Assembly (NCBI GenBank): GCA_900074885.1
Contig: FJUW01000013.1
Location: 849,580-913,579 of the forward strand
DNA: 64,000 nt
Source of the DNA: Rhynchosporium graminicola
Lineage: Eukaryota > Ascomycota > Leotiomycetes > Helotiales > Ploettnerulaceae
Direction of reading: 5' to 3'
The position numbers and the translations under genes are program-made. Positions 43,906-55,902 of the stretch are shown here, piece by piece (position 1 is the first letter of the stretch; each line of letters opens with the position of its first letter). The notes under the pieces were generated by a model, which had not been told where the DNA came from, did no database searches, and saw only the letters and a program-made list of their open reading frames with translations.

Positions 43906-45107
43906 ATGTTCGCTCTCCGACCCCTACCTCGGCGAGCTTGTGTAAACTTACCACCACTGGAATTTCTGAGATGTATGTCAACAACTATCAATCCAACGAC
44001 ACAGCATCATGCCAAAAGCAACAACTTCGTGAAAGTGGTCGAAGTCGGACCCAGGGATGGGTTACAGAATGAGAGAAAGACGATACCATTGACGACAAAG
44101 ATAGAGCTCATTGAGCGGCTTGGGAAGACCGGATTGACGGATATAGAAGCCGGGAGTTTCGTTGCGCCGAAATGGGTTCCGCAGGTCTGTTACTCTTTCC
44201 AATGCTATTATCCCAATACAATGGAATAAGAGCTGATGCAAAATAGATGGCAGATTCCAATGTAATCCTAGAATACCTTCTCAAAACACCACCTTCATCA
44301 CCAACCCCTATAAGCTACTCCTTCCTTGCCCCAAACGCGCGCGGTCTTCAAAACGCCCTCTCCATCCTCCACAAACACCCCTCCTCCTACCAATCCCTCA
44401 CACCACCCACCACGTCCAACGAAGCCGACAAGTCCAGTTCGCCCTCTCCCTCCCCCTCCACTCGGTCCCCCTTCATCGAATTCTCCGTCTTCGCCGCCGC
44501 CACCGAAACGTTCACCCAGAAGAACCTGAACACAGACATCGAAACTTCCCTCTCGCGTTTCAAAGAAGTAATAACAGGCGCCAAAGCCACTGGCTTACGA
44601 GTCCGGGCATACATCTCTGTCGTTCTCGGCTGCCCATTCGAAGGCTACGACGTCAAACCTCAACGAGTCGCCGAGATCGCTTGCGACTTGATGGAAATGG
44701 GCGCCGATGAGATAGATCTTGGCGACACTACTGGGATGGGCACCGCTCCTCGAACAGCCGAACTACTGAGAGCTATGACGGCAGCGGGCATAAGAAATGA
44801 GGATCTCACGATGCACTTTCATGATACGTATGGCCAAGCATTAGTCAATACAGCTGTTAGTTTAGAGCATGGGATCAGGAGGTTCGATTCCAGTATTGGG
44901 GGGCTGGGTGGTTGTCCGTATAGTCCTGGCGCGACGGGGAATGTAAGTACTGAAGACTTGGTGTATTTTCTTGAGAGTTTGGGAATGGAGACAGGCACGG
45001 ATCTGGACAAGTTGGCAGAGATTGGAGAGTGGATTACAGGCGAGATTGGGAAGGCGAATAGTAGCAGTGTTGGGAAAGCTATTCTGGGGAAGAGAAGAGC
45101 GAAGTAG
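43906..45107 (+). CDS. Hydroxymethylglutaryl-CoA lyase
   Basis: Cleaves HMG-CoA to acetyl-CoA and acetoacetate, the last step of leucine breakdown, in mitochondria. Exons 43906-44184 and 44247-45107; intron 62 nt, 379 aa. N-terminal MFALRPLPRRACVN is a plausible mitochondrial presequence. Catalytic-domain motifs: VEVGPRDGLQNERKTIP (the catalytic arginine-aspartate), EAGSFVAPKWVPQMADS across the splice, SVVLGCPFEG, DEIDLGDTTGMGTA, LTMHFHDTYGQALVNT (metal histidines) and GGLGGCPYSPGATGNVSTED. A Ser/Pro-rich insertion of about 20 residues (ADKSSSPSPSPSTRSP) occurs after the second alpha/beta unit. C-terminus lacks a peroxisomal SKL-type signal. Confidence 0.96.
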
Positions 45108-45669
45108 ATGCTGGAAAGCAAAAAAAGCGATTGCAAAAGTCCCTGAGTGAAGTGAAGCAAAAGCTGTGCTCAGAGCCCAAGTCTCTTCCAGTCCTCAGTT
45201 TGCCGTAGCTCATGACATGAAAGAGTATATCCTGGAGGCTGGAAAGCTCGAACATGTATATCTGTGTCATTCCACATCATCAAATAAGCAAATGGGCAAT
45301 CTATGTGAAATCACGACTCGTTTCAAAAGAACTATCTTTGGCCCACTCGGCCCAGTCATATGAGAAGAAAATGGACTTGGAACCTGGGAGTGGGGTGTCA
45401 TCCATTGATTTTATTCTTGCTTCGTTGTTGTTGCTGCTGTTCTAAGCGAGTCCTGATTTTTTTATACAGCTCCGAAGCTTAGTACGCCGGCAGAATAAAA
45501 CCCGCTCGACTGAATAGGAAGGACCGGAGAGCCTAGGTTAGCGCGAAGATAAGTTGTTATATAGATATAGTATATATAGCTATTACTATTTTTTTTGGGT
45601 ATACTATGGTCTAAACCAAGAAGCAATCATCTTCCACCTTCGAATGATAACTCGAAGTATCATTCAATT
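45108..45669. other. Convergent spacer HMG-CoA lyase/HIS7
   Basis: 560 bp between two stop codons. An AT-rich run with TATATAG words lies at 45555-45590. No gene recognised. Confidence 0.45.
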
Positions 45670-47356
45670 CTATATCTCACTCTCAAACCGTCTAACCATC
45701 AACCCCCTTTCGGCCAACTGGTCCTTAACCAGCTTAACCGTATACTCCCCTCTATGAAACATGCCCGCCCCCAACGCAGCATCCGTGCTCGTCTTTTCAA
45801 ATACCTCTTCAAAATGTCCCGGATTGCCCGCACCACTCGACGCAATGACCGGAATACTAATCACGCCCTTGACCTGATCAATAAGCTCGAGATCAAACCC
45901 GCTGTTCGTCCCGTCTTTATCTATACAGTTCAGTAGAATCTCGCCTGTACCCATGGCTTCGACGGCGGTGGTGAGTTCGATGACGTCCATGTCGCGGGTC
46001 TCGCGACCGCCTTTGATGGTACATGCGTACCAGCAGTATGTTTCCCCGTTTGGTCCTGGGGTTTTCGTTTGGATGGTGTTGTGCTTCGTGTCTTCTGGTT
46101 TCGAGACGTAGACTCTCTTCGGATCCACGCTGACGACCACTGCTTGGTTACCATATGCACTTGATATTTGCTCAATAGCTGTCTTCCCAGATAACTTCTT
46201 GCCAGCAGCATAGAATTCTTCGGCTGCTGTCACAGCATCAGATCCGATCGACACTTTGTCCGCACCACTCTTGAAATACATCGTAGCAATCTCTAAAGCA
46301 GACACTTTCGTCCCATCGGTGTCAGTCGTATCTCTGATCCCTCCACCGATTGTCAACGGCACGAAAACCGTCTCTGACGTCTTCCTCAGAATTTCCAACA
46401 TAGGCAGGTCTGCCAGCGGACAATCTCGAAAACTAGTGATATTCAAAAAAGTGACTTCGTCTGCGCCTTGCTCGTAGTATTTCCTCGCCATCTCCACCGG
46501 CTTTCCAAGATTTCGAACGTTTCCTCCATCCGTCTTTTCCCTTACGTCGTATTGATCTCCCTTCGTAACGACCAAATCGCCCTGATCATTCGTCCTCACA
46601 TCCAAGCACGCAATGATCCTCCTCGTCAATCCCTCCTTCACAGCTTCCATTCCCTTAGCCACCCCTCCATTCTTCTCCCCATTCAAGAAAGCCTTCAGAA
46701 CCCTTAATCCAGCAACACCACTCTTTTCAGGATGGAACTGCGTCGCCAAAATATTCCCCTTCGCAACCGCCCCGACAAACTCCTCATTGCAATACCTCGC
46801 TGTCGCAACATCCCACCCTTGACTTTCCAACTCGCCTTTCCTATACGGTATCTTGAACGAATGGACATAATAATATTTGCTCCCCGGTCTCAACCCATAA
46901 ACTGATTTATCCGCTGTATTCGCGCTGTTCCAGCCAATATGCGGAACGGCTTTCGAGGTATCGTCAAAGCGGTCGAGATATCCTTTTATGAGCCCAATAC
47001 CGGGGATTTCAGGCGACTCGGAAGAGCCTTCGAAGAGCACTTGCAGACCAACGCAGATGGCCATGAAGGGTTTGCCGGAGTCGATGTGTTTTCGTATGGC
47101 AGGTAGGTAGCCGGAAGATGCGAATTGGGTCATGCAGTGGCCGAAATGGCCTACACCAGGGAGGATGAGTTTCTGTCAAATTGTCAGAGGGCTCTTGGTG
47201 AGTGAAGGCATTTTCGGCCAGTTGTTGACTTACATCTGCCTTCTCGACATCTTCAGGTGATCGGACCCAGTCGATTGTATATCCTACTTTCTCAATAGCA
47301 TTGGCTAGACTACGGACATTGCCTGCCACATAGTCGAGTAAATAGACTTTCGACAT
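45670..47356 (-). CDS. HIS7: Imidazole glycerol phosphate synthase (glutaminase-cyclase)
   Basis: Bifunctional enzyme: an N-terminal class I glutamine amidotransferase makes ammonia, used by the C-terminal (beta-alpha)8 HisF cyclase to form IGP and AICAR. Exons 47356-47234 and 47172-45670, intron 61 nt, 541 aa. Seen: [34 protein letters not shown] over the splice, the nucleophile block [24 protein letters not shown] with the triad histidine, then [19 protein letters not shown], the start of the cyclase. [20 protein letters not shown] and [12 protein letters not shown] complete the barrel. Linker region [12 protein letters not shown] is short, as in other fungi. AICAR links this reaction to purine synthesis (ADE1 is in the same window). 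Confidence 0.97.
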
Positions 47357-48510
47357 AGTGTAAATGATATTGGAAGAAAGTTCAATCGATTGGAGAAGTC
47401 TGTATGTTGATCTGAGTCAAAGACAAAAAATCAATAGCGGGCACAAAATTATTGCCCCGCGTTTAGCGCCCTTTGTCACGTCACTGCCCTGGGTTCTGCG
47501 ACTTACCCCTCCATGTTGATCAGATACAAGTGTACAAGTATTGAAGATAAGAGTAATACTTCAAAGAATGATTATGTCCTCGCGAGAAACCTCTATTTCA
47601 GACTATTTCAACCAATGCAAAGGAATTTCTCTTCCGGAATTTGTCGAGTCCCATGCCTTGGCGTGGCCAGCACTGGCATTGAATACTCAAGTAGATGTCA
47701 CACAGCCATGTGACCAATGCATTGTTTACATACAAGCGAGCGTTGAAATTAGGGAGTTGAGGTAAGATATGTGTACAATTAGCTAGAAGATAACTAGCCC
47801 TGGTAATCACTGTTGTGCCACAAATTAGGCTCTAGAATACAACATTAGGTATGGGGAGACCTGTCATATTTTGGAGTGTCGAAAACCGCAGCAAAGCATA
47901 GTAGGAGTACAGACCAGTCGTCAGACGACATCAGATTATCCTGATTGATAGCATAGAGGGAGTTCACAATTCTAAGCTTCACAAGCGTGAGGTGGCCAAA
48001 TCTCTCATTATCTGCCCTGACGAGGGTTTCGTCTGAGCTCATCCACTAGGGACAACCCAGTCCACATCATCAAGATATGAACACAACATCAGCAATGACG
48101 TCCCCATGCATCCCAACAGAAATAGGAGAAGAGTGGTTCGAGGTAGTCGCCCGACCGTGGTTAGCACCTTAGTCTCTTTCCCATATCATACCATTCCCAC
48201 AGAGGGTACAGACACAAAATGACCTGGAGATCCAAAAGTACCAAAAGCAAACGCAATCCTTTCCATCCGTAGTGGTGATTCCAAAACAGCAAAGCGCAGG
48301 GGTATTAGAAATATAGTTGAGAACGCTTGGTAGGTTCATCGGAAGGTGGCCAAACCTCGTGGTTATTGAAGGGAAATTCGTGAGCGAGCTTGCCGCTCGA
48401 AATGTTCCATATGGTCCAATCTGATGGAGATAGACAATCGCCCTCGAAGACAATTCGAGATATAACTCAGAGCTGAGGGTACCTAATCGCACACAAACAC
48501 ATATACAACC
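47357..48510. other. Intergenic HIS7/BTB gene
   Basis: About 1.15 kb. It contains the HIS7 promoter and the 3' UTR of the BTB gene (stop at 48511). Minus frames at 47845-48042 and 48169-48492 lack motifs and are probably UTR. Confidence 0.45.
47413..47419. promoter_or_regulatory. Gcn4/CPC1 consensus site upstream of HIS7
   Basis: TGAGTCA, a perfect match to the Gcn4/CPC1 palindromic core, lies about 57 bp upstream of the HIS7 ATG, in the right place for general amino-acid control. The site is real in sequence; its use is inferred. I did not find such a site in the HIS3 or HIS2 promoters. Confidence 0.6.
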
Positions 48511-49657
48511 TTAGATGGTCCTGGGAGATTTGGAATTCCCCATGTCCACAATGTCATCGACATGGTTGCATAGTGCGACGAAGAGGTCAAAGAAAAGTTT
48601 ACCGCCACTCTCCATTTCTGTCTGCATGGTTCCGCTCCTCTTAAACGTCTTACGACATCTGATGATCAGGGCAAGATAATGAGCGCGAAGTCGTGAGTCC
48701 GTGTCCGGCGTGTTGTCATACGCATACCGCGCGCTACGAAGAATAGTAGCGACCTCGATTCCACTCTGCAGACCCTGCTTTTTGAGGGCAAGGCGCTTGA
48801 GCTCCTCCAAGCCGTACTTCTCCGCAGCGCAGTATATGACAGTATCCTTCAAAAGGTGTTCGCGCACGCTGGAGATAAAAGTTGTAGCCTCAACAGATCC
48901 GCGACCACCGGTGTTTTCGGGGTTTGGTGATAAAACCGCATCCTCAAGTTCCCAAGAGTTTCTGCGCTTGCTGTGGAGCAAGCGGGGGTAGTAGTCGCCC
49001 TTCTGCAGAGATGTTAGTAAAAAGGAAATTCCCAGGATGCAAACGGAGAAGCTAGGGCAAGTGCAAAGTCCAATTTCAGAAAGTAACAATATGGCAGACG
49101 TACGTAAAGATACTCGAGAACACATGAGAAGACTATGGAGGAACTCGGAGTTAGCATTGCTAGTCAGGAAAATATTAAAAATGAAAAGATGAGACAAGAG
49201 TCAACACTTTGACTTAGGAGGAGGGAGGCATAGGCCTAATTCGTCCTCAGACAGGCTCGAAAGGGAAAAAGGATATTGGAAAACACTCACTCTCAGGTTC
49301 CTCGTCTGGAAGATCGATCCTCTTGCTCCCTGCTCCGAGAAACTGACCCCTACAAGCCGCCGCAAAGAACGGCGACAGTGTAAGGACATCCTCGTGGCAG
49401 GCAAACAGTCGTCCTTCCTTGCCAACCGTAAAGGTCACAATCGGCGAGGTCAGAGTGCTGCAGGTATGTCAGAACCCGCATTCGCTTCCCCGTTTGCCAA
49501 AAGCAAATTGTTTGTTTAGGCAGCCTTACCTCCCGGCTGGCGGGCTCTGATCGAACGACTTCTGCAATTTCGCCAACTTGGTGGGATCCCGATACGACTT
49601 CTTCAGCTTGACAGTCTTCTCCACGCGATCGTTTGTTCTGAACGAGCGCTTGAACAT
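48511..49657 (-). CDS. BTB/POZ domain protein
   Basis: Four exons: 49657-49530, 49457-49291, 49132-49104 (29 nt) and 49002-48511; 271 aa. Joins are all phase-consistent. BTB elements seen: PIVTFTVGKEGRLFACHEDVLT (start of fold), SPFFAAACRGQFLGAGSKRIDLPDEEPE, then IFSCVLEYLYKGDYYP restored by the micro-exon, which is the classic BTB helix plus strand. A C-terminal region (VREHLLKDTVIYCAAEKYGLEELKRLALKK) resembles the BACK-like helices that follow BTB. Fungal proteins of this kind act as adaptors, often for Cullin-3; partner not knowable here. The N-terminal 30 residues are basic. Confidence 0.88.
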
Positions 49658-51375
49658 GGCTGCCGGTTAGGGTTGAGTCTGAAGGCTGGTTATCGAGATT
49701 GTGGGGTAAATGTTGAACGAGCGACGAAATGAGTGTCGAGGTTTGGTTGTTTTTGGAAAACTGACGCACAAAAGATTGACTTGGGTCCTGGCAAGAAAAT
49801 ATCTAGATATTGCGATTCAATAGAATGAACGAACGTCTAGAGTATTCCTGTGTGGTTTGCGACCCGAATGGTGTGGTGAGGAAGGAAGAGAAAGCGGGAC
49901 GCGTGCGGGTGGCCGTGAATATATACATGGCTCAGTGTCATGGCTCAGTAGCGTGCACTGGCATTGGATGCCTTGGCCTCAACACCCCGTTGGGGCTAGA
50001 GCCGGGGGATATCCCACACATTGGATGGAGGTACATGTTATGTTACACAGAGAGTAGTCAAGTCTGGTTGCGTTGTGTAATTCGCTTCTGCTGCCAGAGT
50101 GACGCATGTTTTGATGCCTGCAAACAAGACGTGCAGCAGGGAAGCTAAACTGGGTGGGCGCAGGGAAGGTGGTAGCGAACCGGGATACTGTACCAGGACG
50201 GCGTAGGCTTATAAGTACCATCGGTCGTAGATTTATTATCAGGCTTGAGAGGAGGGAAACTTCGATACCCTCCCGCACACATGGCATGAAATTAGAGCAA
50301 GAGACCTGAGGGGTGCAAATGTCTTCGGTTCAGCGAGTTTGATTATCTTCTGTCAACTTGACCCAAAGTCCGTCGCAGCATGCTCCAGAAAATAAGACAA
50401 CTCAATCGGAGTCTTGCTAAAAGAGTTCTTTCAGTTCCTCACGCATAAAAGGTTAGATATAGGTGGTGGATTATTCCTGCTCTCCTCGATCCCAAAAAGC
50501 TCGCTTACTGCTAGTCTGTTTACATCCAAGAGTGCGCCAAAAACCACTGTTGAAAAAGCAAGATTGCAGTTTCTGGCAGCTGTAAAAAGGCTACACTGGT
50601 CCTAAACACTTAAATCTACCGAGTTAAATCTCATCTTCGGACTATCGGTGTCGTTCGTCGCTCTGATCACTCAATTAACGCCTTGCGTGGAGATTTCAAC
50701 CCAGTTGTTTTCACATGATCCAAATTTCGCTCGTCACACACATCCTAGCATCTCACAGATTCCCTGTCATTTTTCAATATTGAATAAGTGAAAATGAGCA
50801 TTATCAAGGACGACCACTCCAGTGCTTCAGGTAAAATTATTTGACGACGCAGTCTAGACAACTGCGTGCCCGCACACGCACTGACACACTGGCTATCGCT
50901 TCCTCGGTATACGGATGACAAGTTAGTTATGTTTGTATATTGGACTCTCACATGTATCCGAGTCCGGGTTTCTAATTGAGGTTTGCTATTTGATTCTTTC
51001 AATGTTTGATGAGTATTCACTTCCTTGCAGAAGCTTTCGCACTTTTTAGGTCTGTCTTTTAGGTCTGTCTAGGCGGCTTGGTAAATGATAGAGGCCAAAG
51101 AGCCGATGTCTAGTATATAATCTTAATAATATATCATAGTATCATTTTTGACTGCAACAGATCGCTGCAGAGATCCTGTTGTCGTTGTTGTTATTGTCTT
51201 TGTTTTCGTTTCGCGTGCTACAGTCAGCGCAAGGGGGAAGCGCACCATCAATGACAGCAGCATTCAATCTTTCCGCGGCCAGAGTGCGTGTGGAGGAATA
51301 GTATTTCGTCCCGAATTCCTTGGATCAATCCTATTAACATCAGCAACAACACTTTCAAGCATGCGCGCGAGCTAC
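49658..51375. other. Intergenic BTB gene/C48 protease
   Basis: About 1.7 kb. Direct repeat TTTTAGGTCTGTCT occurs twice at 51045-51072. No gene is supported; frames to 112 codons (49810-50148) lack motifs. Confidence 0.45.
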
Positions 51376-52930
51376 TTACCATCGAAAAGGCTTATGTTCA
51401 GGATATGGTAGCGGTTTTGCCGCTGGAGTACACTTCTTCCAATGCCGCATAGCATCCATATCCTCTACCCACATCACAAATTCTTTCAAGCTTCGTCCCC
51501 TTCCTGAAATCTTGCAATCACTCCAACCAGGATAGAACCTTGCATTTCTTCTACAATGTCTGATCAGCGACAATTTAGTCGGACAGCCCCTATAACACTT
51601 TCTCTTGTTGGCTATCTCAGCTGGCAAGCGATTCAACACCGAGGCCGGCAAAATATGAAAGCCTTCATTTCTTAATGCCGTTGGTTTAGTGTCCAGTAAA
51701 GGATAATATTGCGTGTTTTCCGAACCGAGTTCGAAATCTGCGAAACCTTGATACATTAAGTCTTGAACATATCGCTGTCTGCGATTTAGGATCTTCTTCT
51801 GGTGATCACATGGGAAAGCGTCGGATATACCATACCCGAATGCAAGACATTGAGCGTGGGTTACAGTATAGATGGCACAATCGCCACGAGATCGTTCTTG
51901 AACATGTCCAGCGTCTGTTCGAAGGCGCCAGTCGTATGGAAGAAACGTTCCGCCTAGGTAGTCAGATAACCAGGCGAAAAGGTATTGTACACAGTTGGAG
52001 CCTGCGAATCGAGGAGAGTTCGGAAGACCACTATCTCAACCACTTAGTATGCTTTATGGTTCATCTTTAAGATTATTGGAAACACACTTACGTATCACCA
52101 CCCGAACACACATAATCCACCGTCTTTGCCTCGGGAGAGATTGCACACAAAGCCACATGTGCATCCGTCTGTTCAGCTGGTACAAAATTTATCAATATAA
52201 ATAGATACCTCAACTTCCAAAACTGTGCCCTTGTCAAATGCTCGCTCGTTTCCTCGGCCATCTCTTCAGCGCTGTTGATCATCAAATTTTTGTAGAAAGA
52301 CTGATTGGAAGGAAAGAAGAAGAATTTGGGATCTTTGCCGGCGGAGTGGTGATCTATGCCACTGAGCCTGCTGTGCCATCGATTCGCGTATTCGCAGATG
52401 AATTGAAGGTAGGATTCTGTGCAGAGTGCTGGGGTTCCGGCATCAGGATCTAGTACTCGAAGACCCTGTCGACTGTTTAGACGGACTCCTGTGCATACTT
52501 ATTCGGGTCAAGATGTGTTAAGAGGAATACGGGAGGAGATAAAGTACCATTTGATTCATCTGGCGTAGGCGTCGCGCTAAAGAATGGAAATTGAGGCAAT
52601 GGTTGAGCTTGCGCTTTATCCTTATTCCGTGTCCTTATTTTACGGCGCAAATCTGCCAATTCGTCGAAAGCTCTAACATCTAGATAGGTCTCGGTCAGTG
52701 TGGATCCTAGATAAGTGAAATGTCACAGATTTATGAAATTAGATTAGAAGAAGCAATTGTACAACTTCGAGAGATGGAAGAGACGTAGGAGCAAGAGTTT
52801 CATCCATACGTTTGTTGATATTTCTGGTAGTCTCTTCATCTGGAGGACTGAACATCTTCTCCCGTGCTAAGCGGATGATGGCAGTATGGTGAACAACATC
52901 TGGCTGGTGCTCGGGGGCATTGGGGTTCAT
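51376..52930 (-). CDS. Ulp1-like cysteine protease (C48 family)
   Basis: SUMO/ubiquitin-like protease of the adenain fold, assigned by motif order. Exons: 52930-52810, 52706-52531, 52465-52092 and 52030-51376; 441 aa. The catalytic domain spans about residues 100-300. It has RVLDPDAGTPALCTESYLQF, PKFFFFPSNQSFYKNL, the histidine in DAHVALCAI (about residue 202), an aspartate in KTVDYVC (about 216) and the Gln and Cys in VQERSRGDCAIYT (268 and 275), the usual H-D-Q-C order. The domain's typical tryptophan next to the histidine is absent. The C-terminal 120 residues have a basic block (NKRKCYRGCPTKLSLIRHCR) and a closing PYPEHKPFRW. Exon choices rest on phase and motif continuity. Confidence 0.75.
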
Positions 52931-53261
52931 GACTTTCGAAAGACAAAAGAAAGGAGATAGGTATGATATATCTGAGGAATGGATTGTTACGACCCGCACA
53001 CATGAAAATTCTCACAATTGATGGGGCTCCTGCCCGTGTCCCTCAAAAAGGAGAAATTGAACAAACAAACGCTAAGCGAGACTTTGGGCTTGGTCACGTC
53101 AACAAAGAAAAGGCACAATTCCAAACGAAAGCGGATAGAAGAAATTGAAGCCAAGCGACTGATAACAAAGGATACGCCGAGTACCATCCCCTAGTCTAGT
53201 ATTATCTGTGTAGTATCTCAAATATGAATCAATCAAAATCTAGATTTCGAATCTACCCGAT
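52931..53261. other. Short intergenic C48 protease/HIS2
   Basis: 331 bp between the C48 gene start (left) and the HIS2 stop (right). Contains the C48 promoter and HIS2 3' UTR. Nothing else seen. Confidence 0.45.
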
Positions 53262-54247
53262 CTATTTCGTTTGCGGCTTGAAGCTCTGCTTCACACTCTT
53301 CAATGGCACTCTCTTCACACCAACTTCAGCAGTCCCACTCACCCCTTTACCTTGCAAAGTGTACAGTTCTTGTACATCTAAACTCTCCAGATATGGAATC
53401 GCTCTCTCGAAATTCGTGCCCACTTGTTCAATCCCATGACTATCATCACTTAAAGTCAATCGCCCACCCATCTTGAGGAACTCTTCACAAATACAACGCA
53501 TAGGGTAAGGTTCTTCGAGGCCCTTTCTAAGCGCACTCGTATTGATCTCCAGCAATCCACCTTGCTCAACCACAACCTTCAAGTTCCTGACCACACGATC
53601 CCATACACCCTTCATCTCCTTCAAACTCGCATTTGGCTTGGGGCTCATCAGGCGAATGAGATCGAAATGGCCAACAACCAGCGGATGCAACTCATTTAGC
53701 ATCTCATACTGCGAGTCAAAGTAATCCTCAAATAGCTGCTCGTCGGACCCATCAGCTACGTGGCGAGCTTTGGCATAGAAATCTTTGTCGTAATCAATGG
53801 GAATTGTGTGCACGTGGTGTACTGAACCGATGAAATAATCGATGACGGGATCAGACGCCAGCTCTTTGATAAAGGCTCCGTAAGAAGGTCGAATCCATTC
53901 TCCCTCGAATCCGATTAGGAGATTTATTTGGGAAGCGTACTTGGCCCGCAAGCGTTGTGCTTCCACGAGGAAAGCTTTGTGGCGTGGGAGGAGAAGGGAA
54001 ATGGAATCGCCTTCTGATATCTAAGTATTCGTTAGATAAATGGTTTACGAAGAGAAACAGACAACTTATAAGGAGTATAACATACTTCTTCCGGATAGAG
54101 ATCTTCATCGGAAGTTCGCGGCATGTGTTCGGTCAGAGCGAAAGTTTGCATGCCTCTTGCGATAGCTGTCTGAATGATCTCTTCTAGCTTATCCTTTGCA
54201 TGGCCTGGGCAGAATTGCCCTGAGTGACTGTGCATTGAGAACGCCAT
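53262..54247 (-). CDS. HIS2: Histidinol-phosphatase
   Basis: PHP-family metal-dependent phosphatase removing phosphate from histidinol phosphate, late step in histidine synthesis. Exons 54247-54086 and 54020-53262, intron 65 nt (GTATGT, CTAAC, CTTAG), 306 aa. Metal-binding motifs: MHSHSGQFCPGHA at the start, ALTEHMPR, GFEGEWI, the SVHHVHTIP histidines, VVGHFDLIRL, and C-terminal TLSDDSHGIEQVG. Join gives LYPEEISEGDSISLLL. Length agrees with yeast His2 (335 aa) allowing for a shorter middle. Confidence 0.95.
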
Positions 54248-55902
54248 CTTTGAATATATCTAATATGCAAATTGATTGAAAATTCTAGGAAGATTTCTTA
54301 GTGAAAGAAGAAGAAGAAAAATTGGCCAAAGACAACGCAAAGACAAGGTCCAAAGTTTCACACCGTATTGTGTGTATTATCTCTTTCAAGTGACCACAAG
54401 TTCCTGATCCGGTCACCGCATGTAACTTCGCAAGTGTACAGTAGAACGTGCACGGAGAATGGTAGGAAAAGGACGAGCCCAGGTATATTGTCACCGACAA
54501 GCAAACCCGGAAGGGACTTCTCAGTGGGGCTATCGATGACAGAAATACCTTGAGTGGCTGATTGGGGTACTAAGAATACATCGTGATACGACAAGCAAAT
54601 GCATCAAACGATCCGAGGACATTGCTTAATCTTTAATTAATGTCATGGAACCCTCATAAGACCTTTATAATGAAAGATATTCGCGAACGAATTCAGCACT
54701 TCCATCTGTGGAAATAATCCTAGTTTCGTCAGCATCGGCCGCTTTATTCTGACATCAACAGTGGGGCTATTATCCCAGCTGGTGTTCACCTCATCCACGT
54801 GTCATCATGCTACATTTATCTTGGAGGTGCATCTCTGTTCACTCATAACACACCTGCCTCTAAAAGAGATCCTCATCACATTCGAACATCAGTATGCCAT
54901 GGTACTTTGCGAGTTCGATAGACGGGTGAGCTGCTCACGAAGAGCGAGATTCAGGGACGTGGCAGGTACTGGTTACATATAGCGGCAGTATTACCTTCAT
55001 AAATGTTAGGACATCTTTGATTTTCTCCCCATCAAGGCTGGTTGAATTCAATTTTACGCCAATGAAGACTCGCTGTACGATTGTCTATCCTGAGAAGAGG
55101 AGCCAAACCTTCTGAGAAAACACAATCGTGGGATGCCTCAAGCGGCAGGCTCTATGCATCTTGTCAACTCTGGAACGATGACTCTACTACGAATTTTCAG
55201 ATCGCATCAAGGCCAGCCAAACTCGAAAATTCAATCAAGGAATGCGTAGTAGCGTCATCATTCCAGAGTTTCAAGGTCATTAGATCGAGATGTCTTAGTG
55301 TGTTACATCGGGCAATGTCCTGAGATACCTTTGTGACTTGAATATCGACTTGCGACCTTAAAATATACCTTGCGGTTTCTGGTTCGTCAAAGACGGAAAT
55401 TCCCAGCCTTGATCGAACTCCTTCATTATGGTGCAAGTATCGCGCAGTCATCTCCAAGCAGAATGTGGGGAGCAGAAACCAGAAGAAAGCCGTACACGCT
55501 TGCAGCTCGTGACATCTTCTCTCGACATTATTGGATCCAGATATTGTGTCGTTGGTGCTCGTATAGTCCTGCTAGTGTTGGTCTCGTTTCAGGCTTGTAA
55601 CACTGAGATTTACTGAGAGTGTTCGGAGAATGGAACGTACCTCGTCAAAGCAGCTATACACGCCTAATTTGGCTGTCAATGCGATTGCAGCAAGGAAGAC
55701 AAATGATCGTTGCGAAGGATTCAATTACTTGGTGAGTCCATCTGAATCTTGAATCCATCAAAATGAAGTTCACGAGTGCAAATGCTCGAGAAAGCCAAGC
55801 AACGACAACGACAAACATGCAAAAGTCGATCTGTGGAGGATTACCTTCGACCGAATCATTGATTACGCTGCTAATCAGAGCTGTAGGGAAGGGACTTTTA
55901 CG
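54248..55902. other. Intergenic region with inverted repeat
   Basis: About 1.65 kb upstream of HIS2. Contains the 26-bp-arm inverted repeat described separately. Several short frames lack motifs. No gene is supported. Confidence 0.4.
55166..55270. repeat. Inverted repeat, 26-bp arms
   Basis: Left arm AACTCTGGAACGATGACTCT... (55166-55191) pairs with the right arm (55245-55270) over 26 bp with two mismatches. A further 7 bp (AATTTTC/GAAAATT) pair inside after a short gap. The loop is about 50 nt, so a transcript would form a long hairpin. No flanking target duplication was evident. Confidence 0.7.

Noticed and set aside
44870..44890. GGTTCGATTCC, a perfect tRNA B-box
   Set aside because: It lies inside the HMG-CoA lyase coding sequence (RRFDSSIGG) and there is no tRNA-like fold.
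48169..48492. 107-codon minus-strand frame just after the BTB gene
   Set aside because: Immediately follows the BTB stop codon and lacks a motif; most likely 3' UTR.
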